Translations under genes and position numbers: made by a program
NCBI GenBank assembly: GCA_900545075.1
Contig: UQXT01000048.1
Coordinates: 1-16,455 of the forward strand
DNA length: 16,455 nucleotides
Source of the DNA: an uncultured Collinsella sp.
GTDB lineage: Bacteria; Actinomycetota; Coriobacteriia; Coriobacteriales; Coriobacteriaceae
Direction: 5' to 3'
In this document: positions 1 through 7,799 of the stretch, piece by piece
Position numbering within the stretch: the stretch's first letter is position 1
How the letters are laid out: each line of letters opens with the position of its first letter
Notes under the pieces: model-generated
Told to the model about the DNA's origin: nothing
What the model saw: only the letters and a program-made list of their open reading frames with translations
Databases searched by the model: none

Positions 1-212
1 ACCCCCGCCTCGACCGCAACTTTCGCGGCCAGCTCTGCCACGGCAAGGCCGTACGGCGAGGCCTTGCGAGCGCCGATAATGGAGAGCGCGGGCGTCGACA
101 GTGTGGCGGGGTCACCACGCACATAAAGCGTCTGGGGAACATCAGAGAGCTCCAAAACGGTATCTGGATACAACGCATCACCGGGATGAAGCTCAAAAGT
201 CTCCTCGGGCAT
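1..212 (-). CDS. dprA: DNA processing protein DprA, N-terminal fragment (cut by window edge)
   Basis: DprA loads RecA onto incoming single-stranded DNA during natural transformation and also acts in recombination in non-competent bacteria. Only the first 70 residues are visible; the 3' end lies beyond the left edge. The segment reads LYVRGDPATLSTPALSIIGA followed by RKASPYG, the characteristic first strand and loop of the DprA Rossmann-like fold. The ATG at 212-210 overlaps the comM stop by one base (TAATG), and a GGAGG sequence at 221-225 lies 8 nt upstream, so the start is well supported and translation is coupled to comM. The fold begins within about 15 residues of the start, so the N-terminal helical (SAM/HhH-like) domain of many DprA proteins appears to be missing. 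Whether the C-terminal winged-helix domain is present cannot be seen. Confidence 0.9.
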   Translation of the reverse strand, partial: MPEETFELHPGDALYPDTVLELSDVPQTLYVRGDPATLSTPALSIIGARKASPYGLAVAELAAKVAVEAG

Positions 213-1735
213 TACTGATCCCTCCGTCCCTGATACATGGCGGCCTCGAGCACATGATCTTGCGTTACCCGCTCGCTTTCTGCGACATCGGCGATCGTGC
301 GCGCGATGCGCACCAGGCGCACGATGCCACGCCCCGTGAGATGCGTGCGCTTCGACAATCCAAGCACGCATTTCTCGGCGGCCTCGTCGAGTGCAAAGGT
401 CGACACGACACCGTCAATGGACCGTGACTCATCGTGCTCGGCCTCGGCATCCGCATCATCCATACGGGTCTCGCGCCAGGCACGAAAAGCCCGACCGCGG
501 ACAACGTAGTCGCGCAGCTCGGCCGACGACATACCCTCGGCGCCCTCGATAATCACCTGCGGATCGGGGCGGGTCACGTCGAGCATCAGGTCGATGCGGT
601 CGGCCAAGGGACCGCGCAGCTTGGACCGATAGCGCTCGACCATCGATGCCGAGCAACGACACGGAACCTCGCGATCGCCCAAAAAACCGCAGGGGCAGGG
701 ATTGCTCGCCGCAAGCAGCTGAAAGCGCGAGGGAAACGTGAAGGCGCCGTCGACGCGCACGATCCTGACATAGCCGCGCTCGATAGGCTGACGAAGCGTC
801 TGCAGCACACCGGTGGGAAACTCGGCAAGCTCGTCCAAAAAGAGCACGCCGCCATGGGCAAGGCTGATCTCGCCCGGATGCACCGGGCGCCCTCCGCCAA
901 TAAGGCCCGCAGTCGAAATGCTGTGATGGGGACTACGAAACGGCCGATGCCCCGCAAGCAGGCCATCGATGTTCTCACCCAAGACCGAATGGATACACAA
1001 TGCCTCCTGCTGATCCTCGACGGAAAGCTCGGGCAAGATACCCGTCATGCGGCGCGCAAGCATGGTCTTGCCCGATCCCGGAGACCCAATCATAAGCAAG
1101 CCCAGCTCCCCTGCCGCCGCAAGCGCTATGCCGCGCTTGGCGACCTCCTGCCCCAACACGTCGGCATAATCGAGCTCGGGCTCAAAGGTGGCCTCGAGCA
1201 CTTCAGAATCCAGATAGTGCCGAGCTGCCTCGCCCATACCGCGGGCAAGCTGCGACAGATGATCGATAAAACCGCAATCGACCCCCGCGAGCGGAACATG
1301 CTGGTCGGACCTGCCGGCGATAAAAGACAGCCCCATGTCGCGAGCCAGCAGCTGGAACGCCACTTCGCCCTTGACGGGAAGCACCGTGCCATCCAAGCCG
1401 AGCTCGCCGGCAATGAGGCAGCGGTCGAGATTGTCGCGTGGAATCTGCCCATCGGCCGCAAGCACCGCAATGGCTATCGGCAGGTCAAAACCGCTACCGG
1501 TCTTTCGGATATCGCCCGGTGCCAGATTGACCGTAATGCCCGAGCGCGGGATCTCGAATCCGGCAGAGCGCATCGCGCAGCGAATGCGCCCACGCGACTC
1601 CATGACCTCCATACTCGGGATGCCGAGCATCTGGATGCCCGGGATGCCGCCCGCAAGCGAAACCTCGACCGTGACGGGAATCGCCTCGACGCCGCGGATA
1701 CAGGCTGCGTGAACGGCAAACGTCTCGAACGCCAT
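212..1735 (-). CDS. comM: YifB/ComM family Mg-chelatase-like AAA+ ATPase (branch-migration helicase)
   Basis: ComM is a hexameric AAA+ helicase that promotes branch migration during integration of transforming DNA; the family is widespread in non-competent bacteria too. The 507-residue length is normal. In order: a ChlI-like N-terminal domain (about 1-170), Walker A GSPGSGKT at 217-224, the family signature RPFRSPHHSIS near 264-274, Walker B VLFLDE at 297-302, an NPCPCG cysteine motif further on, and the Mg-chelatase C-terminal domain. I chose the ATG at 1735, giving MAFETFAVHA, because it matches the family N-terminus. It shares one base with the yraN stop (TGATG) and has AGGTG at 1741-1745. 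The open frame continues upstream to 1933, but that stretch only shadows yraN. The gene is embedded in rnhB-yraN-comM-dprA, and its stop overlaps the dprA start. Confidence 0.95.
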   Translation of the reverse strand: MAFETFAVHAACIRGVEAIPVTVEVSLAGGIPGIQMLGIPSMEVMESRGRIRCAMRSAGFEIPRSGITVNLAPGDIRKTGSGFDLPIAIAVLAADGQIPRDNLDRCLIAGELGLDGTVLPVKGEVAFQLLARDMGLSFIAGRSDQHVPLAGVDCGFIDHLSQLARGMGEAARHYLDSEVLEATFEPELDYADVLGQEVAKRGIALAAAGELGLLMIGSPGSGKTMLARRMTGILPELSVEDQQEALCIHSVLGENIDGLLAGHRPFRSPHHSISTAGLIGGGRPVHPGEISLAHGGVLFLDELAEFPTGVLQTLRQPIERGYVRIVRVDGAFTFPSRFQLLAASNPCPCGFLGDREVPCRCSASMVERYRSKLRGPLADRIDLMLDVTRPDPQVIIEGAEGMSSAELRDYVVRGRAFRAWRETRMDDADAEAEHDESRSIDGVVSTFALDEAAEKCVLGLSKRTHLTGRGIVRLVRIARTIADVAESERVTQDHVLEAAMYQGRRDQ

Positions 1736-2220
1736 CACGACACCTGCCAATCGAACGCATTGTACTGGTGCTCGATCTCGGCGATATGCCCGCCGCGAAT
1801 GGTGACGCCCACGGCATCGAAGCGGATTGCCTTGAGCGGATAGTGCTCCATGAGATAACAACTCGCGATGCGACGATAGCGCCGCTGCTTTTGGGCGTTC
1901 ACCGCTTCCTCGGGAAACACCCGCGTATCGCAATCCAGCGCAACACGCCTGGTCTTGACCTCGGCCATCACCACCACATCGTCGAGCTCATCGAGCAGCA
2001 CCAGATCGGCCTCGCCTTCCGAGCATCGATAGCCTTGTTCCAGCAATGCATAGCCGCGCTCGTTAAAGTAATCGATTGCGATAAGCTCGCCCAGCATACC
2101 GAGCTCGCGAGGACTGAGCCCCTTGATAAACTCAGGCGTGATCGACCCGCAATCGAGCTCCCCCTCTTCCCAACGTTCCTTGAGCTGCTGCGTCTTGCTC
2201 ATTTTGGCTGCGGCGCACAT
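1735..2220 (-). CDS. yraN: UPF0102/YraN family putative endonuclease
   Basis: YraN proteins adopt a restriction-endonuclease-like (Holliday-junction-resolvase-like) fold; their cellular role is poorly defined. The 161-residue product carries the family core: GELIA at 44-48, SEGEADLVLLD around 68-77 and the ExK motif MAEVKTR at 85-91. The acidic residues and lysine expected for a metal-dependent nuclease (E45, D72, E87, K89) are all present. About 40 residues precede the core, making it longer than the roughly 120-130 residues usual for the family. The start ATG at 2220 has AAAGGAG at 2226-2232 with 5 nt spacing; longer readings to 2352 would run through the upstream hairpin and lack a ribosome-binding site. 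The stop overlaps the comM start. Its place between RNase HII and ComM/DprA suggests a role in DNA metabolism, which is inference. Confidence 0.9.
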   Translation of the reverse strand: MCAAAKMSKTQQLKERWEEGELDCGSITPEFIKGLSPRELGMLGELIAIDYFNERGYALLEQGYRCSEGEADLVLLDELDDVVVMAEVKTRRVALDCDTRVFPEEAVNAQKQRRYRRIASCYLMEHYPLKAIRFDAVGVTIRGGHIAEIEHQYNAFDWQVS

Positions 2221-2323
2221 GGGGTCTCCTTTCCCACTCCCTGCATTGCCTCGATAATGAGGGCAGGTTTCATGCGGGTAAGTACCGGAAGCAAACCAAA
2301 AACCAACCAATTGCCGACAAATG

Positions 2324-2361
2324 AGGGGCCGCGCGCAACAATAGCGTTGCACACGGCCCCT
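2324..2361 (-). terminator. Long stem-loop between rnhB and yraN (attenuator or weak terminator)
   Basis: An inverted repeat pairs 2325-2339 with 2346-2360 around a 6-nt loop, extended by one A-T pair. Read as minus-strand RNA all 16 pairs form, two of them G-U; read as plus-strand RNA those two become C-A mismatches, so it belongs to minus-strand transcripts. The bases after the stem (UCAUUUGUCGG) make a poor U tract, so termination may be partial. It lies about 50 nt after the rnhB stop and could reduce expression of yraN-comM-dprA or stabilise the rnhB mRNA end. Confidence 0.6.
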
Positions 2362-2408
2362 ACCAGCAGGTTTATGGAACCCTTAAGGTCCCTGTCTCCA
2401 CAATTGCC

Positions 2409-3197
2409 TTAAAAAAGGCGCTCAGTCTGCAGAAAGTTTCCGCAAAAGCTCACGCGGTGCAGCGGACAAAGTCCATGTTTGCGAATGGCCTCGATGTGCT
2501 CGGGACTCGCATAGCCTTTCGATTCGGCCAAATGGTACTCGGGATACTCGGCATCGTACTCGACCATCATCTCGTCACGCGTGACCTTTGCCATGATGGA
2601 TGCCGCGGCGATACAGGCGATTTTGGCATCGCCCTTCACCACGTCGCGCTCATGGGGCACGGCGCCCAGCGGGTTACCGTCCATAAGCACGCAATCGGGC
2701 TCGAGTCCCGTATCTGCCACCGCACCCGCGACAGCGGCTCGAATGGCGCGGGCCATGCCCATCTCATCGATATCTGCAGGAGCGATATGGCAAAAGCCGA
2801 TAGCAGTCGCCACCTCGGCAATCTTCACCGAGAGCAGCTCGCGGCGCGCCGGCGTGAGCTTTTTGGAATCGTTGATGCCCCAGATGCGCGGCTCCATCGG
2901 AAGGCACACGGCGCACACGGTCAAGGGGCCCGCTACCGAGCCACGGCCCACCTCGTCGACGCCCACGACCACACCATCACCGCCGAGCTCATGCATAAGC
3001 TCGTACATGCCGTTGACGCGCTCGCGTTCGGAAAGTTCCTTGGCATGGCGCTTAAGGGCACGTTCGCAAGCCTTGATCACCTGCTGGCGCGGATCCTCGC
3101 GATAATGCTCCACGAGGGCGGGGGTCTCCTCAAACGTAGCGCTCGCCAGCTCGCCGGCAACCTGCGATGCCGAAACCGAGCTCGTCATATTGGCCAT
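2409..3197 (-). CDS. rnhB: Ribonuclease HII
   Basis: RNase HII nicks RNA-DNA hybrids and starts removal of ribonucleotides misincorporated in DNA. The 262-residue product carries the DEDD active site: D81 and E82 in VGVDEVGRGSVAGP, D173 in LMDGNP and D190 in VVKGDAK. The IAAASIMAKVTRD helix that follows and NDSKKL near 109-114 are also family hallmarks. About 75 residues precede the catalytic domain, similar to the N-terminal extension of Gram-positive RnhB proteins. I chose the ATG at 3197 (MANMTSS) because AAGGAGG at 3205-3211 lies 7 nt upstream; the more distal ATG at 3215 has no such site. A strong terminator for rplS ends only about 30 nt upstream of this start, so the gene probably depends on read-through or on a promoter I cannot identify. 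Confidence 0.96.
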   Translation of the reverse strand: MANMTSSVSASQVAGELASATFEETPALVEHYREDPRQQVIKACERALKRHAKELSERERVNGMYELMHELGGDGVVVGVDEVGRGSVAGPLTVCAVCLPMEPRIWGINDSKKLTPARRELLSVKIAEVATAIGFCHIAPADIDEMGMARAIRAAVAGAVADTGLEPDCVLMDGNPLGAVPHERDVVKGDAKIACIAAASIMAKVTRDEMMVEYDAEYPEYHLAESKGYASPEHIEAIRKHGLCPLHRVSFCGNFLQTERLF

Positions 3198-3223
3198 ACC
3201 AGGCCCTCCTTGCATGCAAATCA

Positions 3224-3256
3224 GATAAAAAGAAGGGCCACCCGAAGGTGACCCTT
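3224..3256 (-). terminator. Rho-independent terminator after rplS
   Basis: A 10-bp stem (3233-3242 with 3247-3256) closes a UUCG tetraloop and is followed in the minus-strand RNA by CUUUUUAU. The single imperfect pair is U-G on the minus strand and C-A on the plus strand. This is a textbook terminator for rplS, located 35 nt after its stop codon. It also lies immediately ahead of the rnhB ribosome-binding site. Confidence 0.92.
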
Positions 3257-3290
3257 GTGTCCAAACGAGTGGACAGACGCTGCGATCTTC

Positions 3291-3632
3291 TTAGCGCTTC
3301 TCGGGGATGCGAGCAGCCTTGCCCACCTTGTCGCGGAGGTAGTACAGCTTGGCGCGACGGACGCGACCATGACGAACGACCTCGAGCTTGGCGATCTTGG
3401 GGCTGTGAAGCGGGAAGGTACGCTCAACACCGACACCGAAGGAAATCTTGCGGACGGTGAAGGTCTCACGGGCACCGGCGCCGGCCATGCGGATGACGTC
3501 GCCCTGGAAGACCTGGATGCGCTCGCGGTCGCCTTCCTTAATGCGGTAGTGAACCTTGACGTTGTCGGCGACGCGAACCTGCGGGATGTCCTCGCGGATC
3601 TGCTGACGCTCGATTGCGCGGATGTAATCCAT
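3291..3632 (-). CDS. rplS: 50S ribosomal protein L19
   Basis: L19 sits at the interface of the large and small ribosomal subunits. The 113-residue protein shows the family sequence throughout: DIPQVRVADNVKVHYRIKEG in the N-terminal half, FQGDVI, FTVRKISFGVGVERTFPLHS and a basic C-terminal tail with RAKLYYLRD. I chose the ATG at 3632 (MDYIRAIE) because AAGGA at 3640-3644 lies 7 nt upstream; a TTG two codons earlier is too close to that site. The gene is a stand-alone transcription unit here, with its own promoter (3702-3729), a leader hairpin and a terminator (3224-3256). In many bacteria rplS directly follows trmD; here trmD is about 8 kb upstream on the same strand. Confidence 0.98.
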   Translation of the reverse strand: MDYIRAIERQQIREDIPQVRVADNVKVHYRIKEGDRERIQVFQGDVIRMAGAGARETFTVRKISFGVGVERTFPLHSPKIAKLEVVRHGRVRRAKLYYLRDKVGKAARIPEKR

Positions 3633-3656
3633 GTGCAATTCCTTACTCTTCTAGAG

Positions 3657-3680
3657 GTGCCGTACCACCTTGGCCGGCAC
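3657..3680 (-). promoter_or_regulatory. Stem-loop in the rplS 5' leader
   Basis: In the minus-strand transcript GUGCCG (3680-3675) pairs with CGGCAC (3662-3657) across a 12-nt loop, ending about 12 nt before the rplS Shine-Dalgarno. Ribosomal-protein leaders, including an L19 leader known from Gram-positives, often hold autoregulatory structures. Whether this short hairpin binds L19 is inference. Confidence 0.4.
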
Positions 3681-3701
3681 GTAGTTGAACAAACGCATTC
3701 G

Positions 3702-3729
3702 AGTATACACGCGCGGGTTTCTGCTGCAA
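3702..3729 (-). promoter_or_regulatory. rplS promoter (TTGCAG - 16 bp - TATACT)
   Basis: On the minus strand a -35 hexamer TTGCAG (3729-3724) and a -10 hexamer TATACT (3707-3702) are separated by 16 bp, with an A/T-rich block (TAAAAAATTG) just upstream that could act as an UP element. Transcription would start near 3695, giving a leader of about 60 nt that contains the hairpin at 3657-3680. Confidence 0.75.
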
Positions 3730-3775
3730 GAACAATTTTTTACGCAGACAAAAAGACAAAACCCGCACATGATAA

Positions 3776-3803
3776 CCGCCCGCCTCACGAATGAGACGGG
3801 CGG
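3776..3803 (-). terminator. Terminator hairpin after ppdK
   Basis: A GC-rich 12-bp stem (3776-3787 with 3792-3803) closes a UUCG tetraloop in the minus-strand RNA. The single imperfect pair is U-G on the minus strand but C-A on the plus strand. It lies about 40 nt after the ppdK stop. The downstream sequence UUAUCAUG is only modestly U-rich, with further T-rich DNA (GGGTTTTGTCTTTTTG) beyond it. Confidence 0.75.
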
Positions 3804-3841
3804 CGTGAAGGGGGCTACGCTAGGCGCCCAAACCCAAAACG

Positions 3842-6592
<2,751 letters not shown>

Positions 6593-6598
6593 GATACT

Positions 6599-6605
6599 TC
6601 CCCTT
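6599..6605 (-). promoter_or_regulatory. Ribosome-binding site that decides the ppdK GTG start
   Basis: AAGGGGA on the minus strand is followed after 6 nt by GTG (6592-6590). A nearby ATG (6609) overlaps this site, is out of frame and stops after six codons at the TGA formed within GTGAGC, so it is not the ppdK start. Confidence 0.7.
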
Positions 6606-6667
6606 CCATGCACTTACGCGCACGACCGTGGTGACGAATCGACCCGCAGGTTGCGAGCCGTGAGGGT

Positions 6668-6673
6668 ACTATA
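6668..6673 (-). promoter_or_regulatory. Candidate -10 box of the ppdK promoter (TATAGT)
   Basis: TATAGT on the minus strand lies about 75 nt upstream of the ppdK GTG and would start transcription near 6661. The DNA 16-18 bp upstream (around GCATGC) does not resemble a -35 hexamer, which suggests activator dependence. The same core, TATAGTAC, recurs upstream of glyQ. Confidence 0.5.
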
Positions 6674-6714
6674 CGGCGGGCATTGAGCGGGCATGCGTAG
6701 AGGGCGCGGGGTTT

Positions 6715-6754
6715 GGTAAACGTGATAAATATTACGGTAAACGGTAGGTAAAGG
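6715..6754. repeat. Helically phased GGTAAA direct repeats upstream of ppdK
   Basis: On the plus strand GGTAAACG occurs at 6715-6722 and again at 6736-6743, and GGTAAAGG at 6747-6754. Start-to-start distances of 21 and 11 bp are close to whole helical turns. Relative to a ppdK transcription start near 6661 they span roughly -54 to -93, a normal position for an activator. The binding protein is unknown. Confidence 0.55.
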
Positions 6755-6776
6755 TGGTTACCTTATGAAGATACCA

Positions 6777-6793
6777 CTGCAAGAGAATTGCAG
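6777..6793. repeat. Perfect dyad CTGCAA-N5-TTGCAG, candidate operator
   Basis: Two 6-bp arms are separated by GAGAA. A further ATGCAAG lies about 5 bp to the right, so TGCAA occurs three times within 30 bp. It lies about 120 bp upstream of the candidate ppdK start site. Confidence 0.4.
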
Positions 6794-6889
6794 GTCAAAT
6801 GCAAGTTCTTTGCTAAATCGCTTTACCAATATCGTGCATTATTTTTGGTAGTCTTTAAAAGACGGTGCATTTTTAGCTACCCCAATGAG

Positions 6890-7765
6890 TTAGCTTTGCT
6901 GGGCTCGGCGGGCGGCGCGACGGACACGGGCTTCTTGGATTTCCTCCAAGTGACTGATGATCTCGGAGGCGCTCTCCTCGATTGCCTTGCCGTCGGTTCG
7001 CACCACAAAGCAGCCCAGGCGCTTCATAAGGGCGCGGGCTTCCTCGAGCTCGCTGCGCACGCTCTCGGGCTCGGCATAGGAGCCGGCGACGGCACGGGCG
7101 TAGTCATCGCCCAAGCGGCTATCGCGAATCCCGGAAATAACGTCGACGGTCGAAATTAAGCCGAACAACCGCATCGGGTCGACCTCGTAAATTGACTTCG
7201 GCGGCTCCATGCCATGGGCCAAAGGAACATTGGCAACCTTGTAACCCTGATAGGCCAAATACATCGAAAGGGGCGTCTTGGACGTACGCGACACACCCAG
7301 CAGCACGATATCGGCACCCGACAGATCGTCGCAACCGCGCCCGTCGTCGTGCTCAACAAAATACTCCATGGCCTCGATGCGATGGAAATAGCGGTCATCG
7401 GTCTTGTGAATCACGCCTGCAACGCCCTTGGGCGACGCACCGATGAGCGACGACAACACGGCAAGTGTCGGGCCGATCAAGTCGACCGAGCGGATATGCA
7501 GCATACCCAGGTAATCGAGCACACGGGCGCGCAGCGCCGGGTCGACAATGGTGTGGAACACGGCAATATCGCGATGGTCCGCATCGACTCGCGGACCCAC
7601 AAACGACTTAACCTGCTCCACCGAGGTCACCTTGGGCAGGCGCAAAAGATGAAAAGCCCCTTCATCAAATTGCCCGGACGCCGCAAGCACCACCTCACAA
7701 GCGGTATCGCCGAGAGAGTCGGAGATAACGATAACGGTGGGACGAACGGCGACCGGGCAATCCAT
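6890..7765 (-). CDS. PPDK regulatory protein, DUF299 bifunctional Ser/Thr kinase-phosphorylase
   Basis: This family switches pyruvate, phosphate dikinase (or PEP synthetase) off by ADP-dependent threonine phosphorylation and on again by Pi-dependent removal, next to the catalytic phosphohistidine. The 291 residues show the family's P-loop-like GVSRTSKTPLSMYLAYQGYK with G157, K163 and T164, the preceding KTDDRYFHRIEAMEYFVEHDDG region and the N-terminal VIVISDSLGDTA motif. The ATG at 7765 has AAAAGGAG at 7772-7779 with 6 nt spacing. It starts 34 nt after the glyS stop, so it is probably the last gene of glyQ-glyS-regulator, and ppdK follows on the same strand. PPDK rather than PEP synthetase is the obvious partner because it is the neighbour. 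Homologues are named yqfL in Bacillus and ppsR in E. coli. Confidence 0.94.
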   Translation of the reverse strand: MDCPVAVRPTVIVISDSLGDTACEVVLAASGQFDEGAFHLLRLPKVTSVEQVKSFVGPRVDADHRDIAVFHTIVDPALRARVLDYLGMLHIRSVDLIGPTLAVLSSLIGASPKGVAGVIHKTDDRYFHRIEAMEYFVEHDDGRGCDDLSGADIVLLGVSRTSKTPLSMYLAYQGYKVANVPLAHGMEPPKSIYEVDPMRLFGLISTVDVISGIRDSRLGDDYARAVAGSYAEPESVRSELEEARALMKRLGCFVVRTDGKAIEESASEIISHLEEIQEARVRRAARRAQQS

Positions 7766-7778
7766 GCGGGGCTCCTTT

Positions 7779-7792
7779 TGCGCTTACGCGCA
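7779..7792 (-). other. Small GNRA-type hairpin between glyS and the PPDK regulator
   Basis: The minus-strand RNA forms UGCGC-GUAA-GCGCA, a 5-bp stem with a GNRA tetraloop, abutting the Shine-Dalgarno of the regulator gene. It could tune translation or mRNA processing between the two cistrons, but it is short enough to be chance. Confidence 0.3.
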
Positions 7793-7799
7793 GGCTGGC

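Larger units (their letters stand above)
6593..6889. other. Regulatory spacer between the PPDK regulator and ppdK, no gene seen
   Basis: This 297-bp stretch holds no credible coding sequence and is more A/T-rich in its right half than its surroundings. On the minus strand it contains, in order towards ppdK, a short palindrome GTCTTTTAAAGAC (about 6852-6864), a perfect dyad CTGCAA-N5-TTGCAG (6777-6793), three GGTAAA repeats in helical phase on the plus strand (6715-6754), a -10-like TATAGT (6668-6673) and the ppdK ribosome-binding site. No clear terminator follows the regulator gene, so read-through into ppdK is possible. Confidence 0.65.

Noticed and set aside
434..1843. Plus-strand open frame of 469 codons opposite comM
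   Set aside because: Shadow of comM; composition is Arg/His/Ala-rich without any domain.
2281..2320. Promoter for yraN on the minus strand (TTGGTT, 16 bp, TACTTA)
   Set aside because: Both hexamers are poor matches and there is no supporting context; kept only as a possibility.
6852..6864. Palindrome GTCTTTTAAAGAC as a terminator after the PPDK regulator gene
   Set aside because: The stem leaves a one-base loop, is A/T-rich and has no U tract on either strand.
6788..7159. Plus-strand open frame running from the ppdK spacer into the regulator gene
   Set aside because: No Shine-Dalgarno, mostly antisense to the regulator, and no recognisable protein.
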